A DNA stretch of 29,010 bases from CAZCWX01 sp964502465 (GTDB taxonomy: Bacteria; Desulfobacterota; Binatia; Bin18): NCBI GenBank assembly GCA_964502465.1, contig CAZCWX010000397.1, positions 1 to 29,010 on the forward strand, written 5' to 3'. Both the position numbers and the translations under genes were made by a program. This document shows positions 7,874-15,465 of the stretch, one piece after another. Under the pieces are notes generated by a model. It did not search any database, was not told the DNA's origin, and worked only from the letters and a program-made list of their open reading frames with translations. Position 1 is the stretch's first letter. The number at the start of each line of letters is the position of its first letter.

Positions 7874-8100
7874 TCTTCGAGGTCCTTGAATAGCTCGGTT
7901 TCGTCTCCCAATTTGCTTGAGGTTGAAACAAAAAGGCCCGTCGATGGAGGTCGTCGGCGTCCCCGATAATACTTCGCCGCTACGATGCGCAGGCCCTTGC
8001 GAATGAGGTCAGAGGTTGACACACCATCGGCACGGGCTCGCGCCAAGGCTTCTAGGTCTTCTGCATCCAAGCGGACAGTTGTCGAAAGCTTTCGCGCCAT
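7858..8100 (-). CDS. VapB-like ribbon-helix-helix antitoxin
   Basis: This 80-residue protein has the ribbon-helix-helix layout of a DNA-binding antitoxin. A short basic strand (ARKLSTTVRLDAEDL) precedes a helix (EALARARADG), a turn and a second helix (STSDLIRKGLRIVAAKYY). The C-terminal tail, GLFVSTSSKLGDETELFKDLEEW, is the part that binds a PIN-domain toxin in relatives. It normally represses its own promoter and neutralises VapC. The toxin gene downstream is truncated, so this is an orphan antitoxin. The ATG at 8100 has only a weak upstream purine run. Confidence 0.75.
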   Translation of the reverse strand: MARKLSTTVRLDAEDLEALARARADGVSTSDLIRKGLRIVAAKYYRGRRRPPSTGLFVSTSSKLGDETELFKDLEEWRER

Positions 8101-8187
8101 ACAGGCGACATACAGTTAGCGGATTGTGGTGTCAAGCTTGGTTAATTCTTACCTAACGCGGAACATCCTAATCTTCTGTGGTCCGGT

Positions 8188-9441
8188 TTAGAAACCCATG
8201 ATCGTGTGGTAATAGTGCCAGAAGCCGCGCACCGCCGACTCGCTGACTAAATTCTCATCGCTGTCCACTCCCGTTCCCCCCAATTCGAGAAAGGAGCACG
8301 CATCCTGGTCACGGAGGATGGATTGTTGCACGAGTTCAGCTGCGTATCCGTCCTCCATGGAAATGTAGCCCGCGGGACCGACGAAGTTAGCTTGTTTGAG
8401 ACGTTTTTGCACCATGTCTTCGTCGTCATCCTCGTAGCAGAAAAACGTGAACAGCAACTCAAAGGCGTCTGGAGCTTTCGGCAAAATGTGGCGCGTCGCT
8501 AAGGTATTGAAAATCTGCTGGATTACCAGGCTTGGGAAGATGGAGTGGATCGAGTTCGTAAGATCGACTTCGAACTCTTTCCGCGTTTGCAGCAAGGAAG
8601 GGTCGGCGAGCGTGTAGCCCTTCTGGTAGGTGCGGAGCTGGGTATTCTCATAGGCAGCGCGCTCTGCCGCTTCCGTGCGTTTGAACGCGCGGCCCATGCA
8701 ATGCCGCCGGGATTCATCCATGTACATGCCGCCGCCTTGCGAGGAGCGATAGATGCCGAAGGTAGTGTGGAACAGATGCAACAAACTGGCGTGATAGGGA
8801 TCGCGCGTGTTTTCGGCGTACAGCTTCCAATTCGCGTGTGCGAACTGGCGAGCATACCCCAGGATGCGGACGGGGCGATTGAACACACGGTCGATCCAGG
8901 GACGCTGTGAGGGTCCCAAATAGTCCTCCAGGGGACCTATGTCCTGGGCAAACGAGGCAAAGACGACACCGTCATAGCTCGTGACTCTCAACTTGGGGAG
9001 CGAAATTTTTGTGGGATCAAATGCCGTGGTATATCCGCCTTTCCCTTCGATGCCATGACGGAAGGGCACGCCGATCAAGTCGCCACGAAGATTATAACTC
9101 CATTGGTGATACACGCAGACATGCGTGGCGCGATTGCCTCGCGTCTCCCGACAGACCAGCGCGCCGCGGTGGGCGCAACGGTTCACGAAGGCGTGCAGCT
9201 CGCCCTCTTTATCGCGTGAAACGACGATCGGCGTGTCGCCGATGAAAGTGGTTTTGAAATCGCCTGGATTGGGCAACTCGGCGTCGAGGCCGATGTAGTT
9301 CCAGGTCGGACCGCGAAAGATGCGCTCCTGTTCCCGCGCATAGATGCCGGGATCAACGAACACCTGATACGGAACGCGCGATACTCCCTCCTGCGGCCAA
9401 CGAAACGTTTCTCCATGCGCCGTAGCGATTGCCGTATTCAT
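8188..9441 (-). CDS. Rieske non-haem iron aromatic oxygenase, alpha subunit (orphan)
   Basis: A complete 417-residue large subunit. The Rieske [2Fe-2S] ligands are Cys89-x-His91 (CAHRGA) and Cys109-x2-His112 (CVYHQW). The catalytic iron site is Asp214-x2-His217-x4-His222 after NWKLYAEN. A likely carboxylate ligand is Asp364 in GPAGYISMED. Overall it resembles the anthranilate/salicylate-hydroxylase branch of the family, but I would not assign the substrate. No beta subunit, ferredoxin or reductase gene is near it, so it must borrow partners or work as a homo-oligomer. It is the last gene of the long minus-strand catabolic run, 146 bases after the MetE-like gene. GAGGAGC sits just before the ATG. 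Confidence 0.88.
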   Translation of the reverse strand: MNTAIATAHGETFRWPQEGVSRVPYQVFVDPGIYAREQERIFRGPTWNYIGLDAELPNPGDFKTTFIGDTPIVVSRDKEGELHAFVNRCAHRGALVCRETRGNRATHVCVYHQWSYNLRGDLIGVPFRHGIEGKGGYTTAFDPTKISLPKLRVTSYDGVVFASFAQDIGPLEDYLGPSQRPWIDRVFNRPVRILGYARQFAHANWKLYAENTRDPYHASLLHLFHTTFGIYRSSQGGGMYMDESRRHCMGRAFKRTEAAERAAYENTQLRTYQKGYTLADPSLLQTRKEFEVDLTNSIHSIFPSLVIQQIFNTLATRHILPKAPDAFELLFTFFCYEDDDEDMVQKRLKQANFVGPAGYISMEDGYAAELVQQSILRDQDACSFLELGGTGVDSDENLVSESAVRGFWHYYHTIMGF

Positions 9442-9484
9442 AGCGCTCCTCGCTTTCTTCAGGGTGTCGATAGGGAGACATTAG

Positions 9485-9517
9485 CGCGTGTTCCTCCGTG
9501 TGGTCAAGGAACACGCG
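9485..9517 (-). promoter_or_regulatory. Perfect 11-bp inverted repeat in the leader of the Rieske gene
   Basis: CGCGTGTTCCT at 9485-9495 and AGGAACACGCG at 9507-9517 are exact reverse complements around an 11-base loop. They lie 44 bases before the start codon of the Rieske gene. No T run follows on either strand, so it is not a normal intrinsic terminator. An operator or an mRNA stem that tunes the last gene are both possible. Confidence 0.45.
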
Positions 9518-9587
9518 GTGCGGATGGTCAGCATGAAGAATGCCAGAATGCAAGCCTTACCCCTTATGCTCCTTCTTCCGGCTTGGT

Positions 9588-10706
9588 CTACCCCCACACC
9601 TCGCGGGCAACTTCCACGACCAGCCGTAGCTTGGCCCGCTGCTGCTCAGGCGTTAACTTGTTGCCCGGCGCTGTGCTGGCGAACCCACATTGCGGACTCA
9701 GCGCTAGCTGATCCAGATCAACATATTTGGCGGCCTCGTCGATCCGACGTTTGAGATCGTCCTTCGACTCCACCTGCGGCAGCTTGCTCGATACCAGGCC
9801 GAGCACGACGGTCTTATGCTTCGGCACGAAACGTAGCGGCTCAAACGTGCCCGCCCGCGGCGTGTCATATTCGAGGAAGTAGGAATCGACGTTAATTGCG
9901 TTGAACAACATCTCCGCGACTGGATCGTAGCCGCCTGCCGAGATCCATCCACTCTGGTTATTGCCACGACACAGATGCATGCCAATGTGTAGCGATGCGG
10001 GGCGACCGGCCAAGGCGTCGTTGATCAACTGCGGAAAGACTTCGAACAAAATCTTGCGTGGGTCGATCCCATGCCTACTTAATTGCTCCCATCTTTTCAG
10101 ATCGCAGTAGAGGGCGATGGGAACTTCGTCGATCTGTACATAGCGGCAGCCTGCGCTCGCCAGCGCGTGTAATTCTTTTTGATACGCCTCGATTATGTCC
10201 ATCCGCATCAGGTCAAGGTCTGGGTAGGCCGCTTTGCTGACGTTCTCCCCAGTGATCGAGTATACAATCGTCGGTGAGGGGATGGTAATCTTCACGGCGT
10301 GCGAGGTGAGTGAGCGGACGAAAGTGAAATCATCCACGTGGATCGGCGCGCGCCAGCGCAGGCGGTCGTGAATCTTGGTGAGCGGCACCGCGATCTTGTT
10401 GCCCTGGTCATCGACGAAAAACATGCGCTCGCTCTCATAATAGACCGCAGCGCCGCCCAGCCCCCGGCACACAAAGTCGGTGTAGAAGACGCCACGGCGG
10501 TATTCACCGTCGGTGATCGATTGCAGCCCGATCTCTTCTTGCAAGGCAACTGCCTGGCGGATGAGTGCATCTTCCAACTGGTGCAACTCGGCGGCTGAGA
10601 CACGGCCGGTTTCATGGTCTGCCCGTGCCTGTAACAGCTCAGGCGGGCGTAAAAGGCTGCCGATATGTTCGGCACGAAAGGGTGGATTGTGCGGTGCTGT
10701 TGTCAT
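9588..10706 (-). CDS. MetE C-terminal-domain-like (cobalamin-independent) methyltransferase
   Basis: This 372-residue protein is a short homologue of the C-terminal catalytic domain of methionine synthase MetE, which moves a methyl group onto a zinc-bound thiol. Zinc ligands are visible as His244-x-Cys246 (GMHLCRGN) and Cys340 (SPQCGF), with a Glu candidate in FLEYD. FRAEHIGSLLRPPELL near the N-terminus and SITDGEYRR are family marks. I chose the ATG at 10706 because AAGGAGG lies just upstream and homology starts there; the frame is open to 10910. It lies 13 bases after the hydrolase gene in the same operon. Relatives include core-MetE proteins and epoxyalkane:CoM transferase, so the acceptor thiol is not certain. 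It may take methyl groups released by the LigM-like enzyme of this operon. Confidence 0.8.
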   Translation of the reverse strand: MTTAPHNPPFRAEHIGSLLRPPELLQARADHETGRVSAAELHQLEDALIRQAVALQEEIGLQSITDGEYRRGVFYTDFVCRGLGGAAVYYESERMFFVDDQGNKIAVPLTKIHDRLRWRAPIHVDDFTFVRSLTSHAVKITIPSPTIVYSITGENVSKAAYPDLDLMRMDIIEAYQKELHALASAGCRYVQIDEVPIALYCDLKRWEQLSRHGIDPRKILFEVFPQLINDALAGRPASLHIGMHLCRGNNQSGWISAGGYDPVAEMLFNAINVDSYFLEYDTPRAGTFEPLRFVPKHKTVVLGLVSSKLPQVESKDDLKRRIDEAAKYVDLDQLALSPQCGFASTAPGNKLTPEQQRAKLRLVVEVAREVWG

Positions 10707-10719
10707 AGGAACCTCCTTG

Positions 10720-11526
10720 TCAGCGGTTACCCTGTGGCATTCTTTCTTCCGCTTGAGATCCTCTGACGATAGAAGAGAGGTATTTTTCGAGGAAGGCGAA
10801 TACCTTCTTCCAGCCGTCCACCGCCTGCTCCTGGCGATAGGCTGGCCGGTCATAGTAGAAGAAGCCATGACCTGCTTTGGCATACATGTGGAACTCATAG
10901 GTCTTGCCATGCTTCTTCAACTCCTGCTCATGCTGGGCCACCTGCGCCGGCGCGGGGTTCTGATCCTCCTCGCCGAAGAGGCCGAGGAGCGGACAGGACA
11001 GGTCTTTGGTGTAGTCAATCGGAGCAACGGGTTGTTTGGCAGTAAGCTCTTCCTTAGCTATCACCACACGCCCACCCCAACAGTCCACAGCTGCGTCAAA
11101 ACCCTGCACTCGACACGCCGCGAGGAAGGCGTGTCGGCCTCCAGAACAGGTGCCGAAGACTCCTACCTTGCCGTTGCTATAGGGCAACGAGCGCAGGTAC
11201 CGCATCGCCCCTTCGACATCGCCCACAGCTTGGTCGTCCGCGACACCACCCGCCGCACGAACTTTGGCTGCCACCTCCTCGGGGGTGCCATGGCCCTCGC
11301 GGGCGTAGAGATTGGGACTGATCGTGGCATAGCCGTGATGGGCGAACTTGCGTGTGGCTTCGCGGTACCATTCATCCCAGCCAGGGAGGTGGTGGATCAG
11401 AACCATGCCAGAGAAAGGCCCGGCGCCGAGCGGCCGGGCAAAGTAGGCGTTGATGATATCCCCTCTATATCCATGCAGGGTGACGGTTTCCGCCAGCATG
11501 CCTTCATACATGTTCGTCTGGTACAT
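10720..11526 (-). CDS. Dienelactone hydrolase family protein
   Basis: This 268-residue alpha/beta hydrolase belongs to the dienelactone hydrolase family. These enzymes open lactones formed in ortho-cleavage of catechols. The catalytic triad is Cys127 in GTCSGG, Asp188 in GEEDQNP and His220 in AGHGFF. A cysteine nucleophile is the hallmark that separates this family from serine esterases. The start at 11526 has AAGGAGGG upstream. The neighbours are a CoA-transferase (18 bases upstream) and the MetE-like gene (13 bases downstream). In this operon it could replace the missing enol-lactone hydrolase PcaD, but that is an inference. Confidence 0.85.
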   Translation of the reverse strand: MYQTNMYEGMLAETVTLHGYRGDIINAYFARPLGAGPFSGMVLIHHLPGWDEWYREATRKFAHHGYATISPNLYAREGHGTPEEVAAKVRAAGGVADDQAVGDVEGAMRYLRSLPYSNGKVGVFGTCSGGRHAFLAACRVQGFDAAVDCWGGRVVIAKEELTAKQPVAPIDYTKDLSCPLLGLFGEEDQNPAPAQVAQHEQELKKHGKTYEFHMYAKAGHGFFYYDRPAYRQEQAVDGWKKVFAFLEKYLSSIVRGSQAEERMPQGNR

Positions 11527-11544
11527 ATGGGCACCCTCCTTTCT

Positions 11545-12759
11545 TCAGTTGGACGCTTTCATCGAGAGTTTCCGACCGATGATCCCAGCGCGCACGAGCT
11601 GGTCGATTTGCGCAGCGGTGTAGCCCAGGTCTTTCAGTACTTCTTCGTTATGCTCTCCCAAACTGGGCGCAGGCACAGGGGAAAGCTCAGCCATTGGCTC
11701 GGAGCACAGCCACGGCACGTCAATGGTGTGATACTTGCCCGCTACGGGATGGTCTAATTCCTTGACGATTCCCAGCGCTGCGACTTGTGGACCGTTGAGC
11801 AGGGTGTCTGCGGTGTTCATGCGTACGATCGTACCGCCCATCCCCTGCACCAACTGGTACAAGTCGTCAAAGTTCCATTTGGCGAGAAAAGGCTTTAATT
11901 CCTCTGCCAGCTCAGCTCGGTTGTTCAGTCGTTTGAACCACTCATCGAATCTCGGGTCGGTCGCGATGTGTTCGGCATCGAGCATCCTGCACAGGGTTTG
12001 CCAGGACTCGTTCTGATTCCCCCAGTCCATGAGGAAATGGGCATTCTTGCACTGAAAGCCGTGATCGGGCGGTTCAGTGTAGCCTGAGATCGGTCGTGCT
12101 CGCCATTCATCCGGTCCGGTTTCCGCGGCGATGGTCCATTGCATAATGGCGACCGCGGCATCAAGCAGCGAAGTTTCCACTCTCTGGCCTTCGCCCGTCA
12201 ACTCTCGTGCATACAAGGCCGCAAGGATGCCCTGGCAGGCTGCCCAGGCCGCATTCGAGGTGATGATGTCGAAACCCACACGCAACGGTGGTTCATCTGG
12301 CGTCCCCAGGTGGCGAAACTTTCCCACGACGGCTTGCAGGTCGAGTTCGGTCGCGGGTGTATCCGCCAAGGGACCCCGACTCCCGTAGCCCGAGATGGAA
12401 CAGTAGATCAATCCCTTGTTTTCTCTAGAGAGAGTGTCAAAGCCGAGCCCGAGCCGCTTCATGACACCAGTAGTGTACCCTTCGATGAAGACGTCCGCCC
12501 CTTTGGCGAGGTGGGAGACAATTTCCTGGCCTGCCTTTTCTTTCAGATTCACGCACATGCCTTTTTTATTGCGGTTGAGCCGCATGAACAGGGCCGACTC
12601 ACCCTGGGTGAAAGGACCGACTTCCCGTAGCCAGTCCCCGCCGGGCGGCTCTATTTTGGTCACCGCTGCTCCCAGGTCGCCGAGCATCATCGAGCAGAGC
12701 GGACCAGGAACACCTTGTGAGACATCAACGACTCGTATCCCTGCAAGTGCCAGCGCCAT
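11545..12759 (-). CDS. Class III CoA-transferase (CaiB/BaiF family), possible altered active site
   Basis: This 404-residue protein belongs to the CaiB/BaiF family, which moves CoA between organic acids. Family marks are LAGIRVVDVSQGVPGP, GDLGAAVTKIEPPGGD, NRNKKG and GILAALYARELTGEGQRV. In formyl-CoA transferase the catalytic Asp169 lies ten residues before the Gly of the GILAAL motif. Here that position is Thr167 (FDIITSNAAW), with an Asp three residues earlier. It may therefore be a non-catalytic partner of the next gene, or use a shifted Asp. Start at 12759 with GGAGGG upstream. It is separated by 27 bases from a second family member, and the two may form a heteromer. Confidence 0.85.
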   Translation of the reverse strand: MALALAGIRVVDVSQGVPGPLCSMMLGDLGAAVTKIEPPGGDWLREVGPFTQGESALFMRLNRNKKGMCVNLKEKAGQEIVSHLAKGADVFIEGYTTGVMKRLGLGFDTLSRENKGLIYCSISGYGSRGPLADTPATELDLQAVVGKFRHLGTPDEPPLRVGFDIITSNAAWAACQGILAALYARELTGEGQRVETSLLDAAVAIMQWTIAAETGPDEWRARPISGYTEPPDHGFQCKNAHFLMDWGNQNESWQTLCRMLDAEHIATDPRFDEWFKRLNNRAELAEELKPFLAKWNFDDLYQLVQGMGGTIVRMNTADTLLNGPQVAALGIVKELDHPVAGKYHTIDVPWLCSEPMAELSPVPAPSLGEHNEEVLKDLGYTAAQIDQLVRAGIIGRKLSMKASN

Positions 12760-12786
12760 ACACCCTCCGTGGTTAACAGATCACGG

Positions 12787-13974
12787 TCACGCAGCAGAGG
12801 CGCGGTCCGGAACCTCCGTTAGACCAAGCTCCCGTAAAATTTCCTCCTGGTGTTCCCCCAGCTTCGGTGCGGGCCGTGGAATCGAGGTCGTATTTCTGCT
12901 GAACCGCCAGTGCGCCCGGCTCACGCGGCACGGCCCCCAGGGAGTCTGGATCGTCTCAATCATCTGGTTTGCCTGGGTCTGAGGATGGTCGTGCACGAAA
13001 TGGCTGCGGGGCTTGTCACGCCAATAGAGGGCGCAGGGAACCCCGTGGGCTCTGAGGGTGTGTTCCCACTGCCAGGCGGCTTTTTTCTTGAAGATCTCTG
13101 CGAGAAGAGGAATCAGCACCTCTCGGTTTTTGACCCGCTCTGTATTGGTGACAAACCGTGGGTCGGTTATCAGCTCTTGCTGCTCCAGGGCTGCACACAA
13201 CCGCGTCCAGATGCCGTTATGGACCGCCGATACACTGATGTCCCCCAGTGCCGTTGGGAAGGCTTGGTCAGGCACGACATTGGCGCGCGCACTGCCCAGA
13301 GGGCTAGGAACGGCGCCTGTGGTGAAATACTCGGCGTAGCGTGTCAGGCCAGCCAGGGTGGTACAGTGTAACTGGCTGGTCTCCAGTTTCATCCCCCGCC
13401 CGGTCTTGCGGCGGAGGTACAAGGCAGCAAGGAGGCCAACGCAATTGATCATGGCGCCATTCCAATCCAAATTGGCTGTGCCGCGCAGGAATTCCGGCTC
13501 GCCTCCCGGTTTCCCATTGAGGCTGGTATACCCGCCCGCTGCCTGCGTCATCCACTCGTGGCTGAGCATGCCCTTCCATGGACCGCGATTGCCGTAGGCC
13601 GAGGCTTGCAAATAGATGATCTGTGGGTTAAGCGTGCGCTGCACCTCATAACCCAGGCCAAGTCGCTCCATGATGTCGCCCGAGCGGAAGTTGTCGAGGA
13701 CCACGTCAGCCGTTGTAATCAGCTTGCACGCGATTGCGCGGTCCGCGTTCGTCTTGAGGTCCAGGCACAGGCCACGTTTGGTGTAATTGTTCCCGATGAA
13801 AGTGATCCCCATGCCGTCCATGGTCGGACCGCTGGGTCGGCGCACGATGTCACCACTCGGTTGCTCGATCTTAATCACATCAGCGCCCAGGAGCCCGAGA
13901 TAGGTGGCGGCGAGCGGTCCCACGGCAGCCATCCCAAAATCTAACACCCGTATGCCAGCTAAGGGTCCAGCCAT
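12787..13974 (-). CDS. Class III CoA-transferase (CaiB/BaiF family)
   Basis: This 395-residue CoA-transferase has LAGIRVLDFGMAAVGP, LGADVIKIEQPSGD, NNYTKRGLCLDL and GLLAALYLRRKTGRG. The catalytic aspartate is present as Asp170 (ANLDWNGAM), ten residues before the GLLAAL glycine, as in formyl-CoA transferase. ATG at 13974 was chosen because AAGGAGG precedes it and the family N-terminus starts there; the frame is open to 14112. The likely role is CoA activation of an acid formed in aromatic breakdown, perhaps in place of PcaIJ. The 183 bases up to the previous gene hold no supported gene. Confidence 0.87.
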   Translation of the reverse strand: MAGPLAGIRVLDFGMAAVGPLAATYLGLLGADVIKIEQPSGDIVRRPSGPTMDGMGITFIGNNYTKRGLCLDLKTNADRAIACKLITTADVVLDNFRSGDIMERLGLGYEVQRTLNPQIIYLQASAYGNRGPWKGMLSHEWMTQAAGGYTSLNGKPGGEPEFLRGTANLDWNGAMINCVGLLAALYLRRKTGRGMKLETSQLHCTTLAGLTRYAEYFTTGAVPSPLGSARANVVPDQAFPTALGDISVSAVHNGIWTRLCAALEQQELITDPRFVTNTERVKNREVLIPLLAEIFKKKAAWQWEHTLRAHGVPCALYWRDKPRSHFVHDHPQTQANQMIETIQTPWGPCRVSRAHWRFSRNTTSIPRPAPKLGEHQEEILRELGLTEVPDRASAA

Positions 13975-14157
13975 AACGACCTCCTTATTATTCCCATACA
14001 GCCACTTACCTCTAAGGACGTCTGAAATCAACCGTTCGTCGAGGGACACTGCAGGATGAGCGGCCTTGTGCAATAGGGTTGCGAGTTCAGCGGGCATCAA
14101 GACCTCGACCACTTGTTCACAAGAGTGCCCATCCGCGAAGAACAGCGGACTGCCAGG

Positions 14158-15438
14158 TTACAATTTACTGACGTCGAGGCGCCGGTTGTCCTTTTTGTAC
14201 GGTGCCGGGGCGACCGTTGCCCGAATCTCCTTTTGCGGTTCGCCCGGATCGCCCCAGACAACGGTGACCTCGGTGCCGGGCTTACTGTACTCAACGTCGA
14301 TCGTGCATAGCGAGAGCATTTGCCGGAAGTAGTAGCTATAGCCGCGCGAGGTCGCCACGCCGACGAGCTTGCCATCCTTGAGGACCTTGTCGGCGTACAT
14401 GAAGCCCCGCTGATCGCGTGGCATCTCCATGTAGTGGTACGGCTTGCCCTGGCGGAAGAGCGAGGCGTAGACCTCGACAACGTCATCGGTGTTCCAGACG
14501 AGCGTCCTCATCGTTCGCTTGGGGTAGGCGACCTCAGCCTCAAGTGCCTTGCGTCCGATGAAGTCGTGGTCAAACTTGATCCGGTTCGCCCAGCCAAGTT
14601 CGACGGGACTGCGGTACCAGGCGCTGACCTCATCGGCCTCGAAGCTGCCGGCGATGTTAAAGGTGATAGCAAACCCGGGCATGGCCGCCTTGAACTCCTC
14701 AAGGTACTCCTTCATGTCGTCCTCAAATATCGCCGGCAGGTAGTCGGTCACAATCGTTGGAAAGCACGCCTCGAGGTGGTTGATGAAGACGGCCCGCCCC
14801 CCCAGTTGCCGGATGCCGAACTCCTTCCCGGCTTCCAAGATGGCGTTGTAGATCTCTTGGGCGTATGCACGAGGACCCTGCAACTCGTACCCAAGCTCGC
14901 CAGCCATGCCCTGGCGTAGGGCCCGAACCTCCCGGCCGTTGATGTGGATCGTCCCGGAATGCATGAAGGCGATGTCACGGAGGCTCTGGCCGGCGGCCTT
15001 CTCGATAACGTAGAGTGCCTTTGGACCGGAGACCTGAAAATTGAACCAGTCATCCGGCTCTGAGGTCGCGTCGTACCGGCCATGCCGCAACTGGTAATCA
15101 GCCCAGAAGCCGCCGCGACCGAACAGCATGAATTCGTCTTCGCCGAGCCGGTTGAGGATCCCTTCATGGATCACCTTGCCGGCGTCGTTGCAGTGGATGA
15201 CGTGCTTGGCCTGGCCGACGGCGAACTTGGCAAAGCTGTTGACCGAGATGTCCGAGAAAAGCTTCAGCACGTCCGGCCCCTTGAAGCGGCGTTCCCACAG
15301 GAAGGACCAGTCGCCGATGTAGCACGTCTCCTTCCAGGACATGCTCTCGTCCATCCAGTCCGTATACTCGGGCTGCCCCCACCGAACCGTGAAGTACCCC
15401 TCGGGCGTAGTCCTCATATTTTTGACTGTGACACTCAT
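14158..15438 (-). CDS. GcvT/LigM-like tetrahydrofolate-dependent aryl O-demethylase
   Basis: This 426-residue protein belongs to the aminomethyltransferase (GcvT) fold group, on the branch with LigM and DesA. Those enzymes move the methyl ether group of vanillate or syringate to tetrahydrofolate. Supporting features are the N-terminal YTDWMDESMSWKETCYIGDWS region, VSGPKALYVIEKAAG, GMAGELGYELQGP (residues 177-189) and a C-terminal beta domain with VATSRGYSYYFRQMLSL. It is slightly shorter than LigM (471). The start at 15438 has AAGGAGG upstream. It lies 27 bases downstream of pcaB, so demethylation of a protocatechuate precursor is the natural reading. Other methylated substrates, such as dimethylglycine-type amines, cannot be excluded. 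Confidence 0.75.
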   Translation of the reverse strand: MSVTVKNMRTTPEGYFTVRWGQPEYTDWMDESMSWKETCYIGDWSFLWERRFKGPDVLKLFSDISVNSFAKFAVGQAKHVIHCNDAGKVIHEGILNRLGEDEFMLFGRGGFWADYQLRHGRYDATSEPDDWFNFQVSGPKALYVIEKAAGQSLRDIAFMHSGTIHINGREVRALRQGMAGELGYELQGPRAYAQEIYNAILEAGKEFGIRQLGGRAVFINHLEACFPTIVTDYLPAIFEDDMKEYLEEFKAAMPGFAITFNIAGSFEADEVSAWYRSPVELGWANRIKFDHDFIGRKALEAEVAYPKRTMRTLVWNTDDVVEVYASLFRQGKPYHYMEMPRDQRGFMYADKVLKDGKLVGVATSRGYSYYFRQMLSLCTIDVEYSKPGTEVTVVWGDPGEPQKEIRATVAPAPYKKDNRRLDVSKL

Positions 15439-15465
15439 GGCAGGTTCCTCCTTGTGTTTGGTGTC

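Noticed and set aside
10707..10910. N-terminal extension of the MetE-like protein
   Set aside because: It overlaps the end of the hydrolase gene, is compositionally unlike the family, and a perfect ribosome binding site precedes 10706.
10513..11757. A 414-codon open frame on the plus strand
   Set aside because: It lies fully antisense to the MetE-like, dienelactone hydrolase and CoA-transferase genes, all of which have clear motifs and ribosome binding sites. Its translation shows no family pattern.
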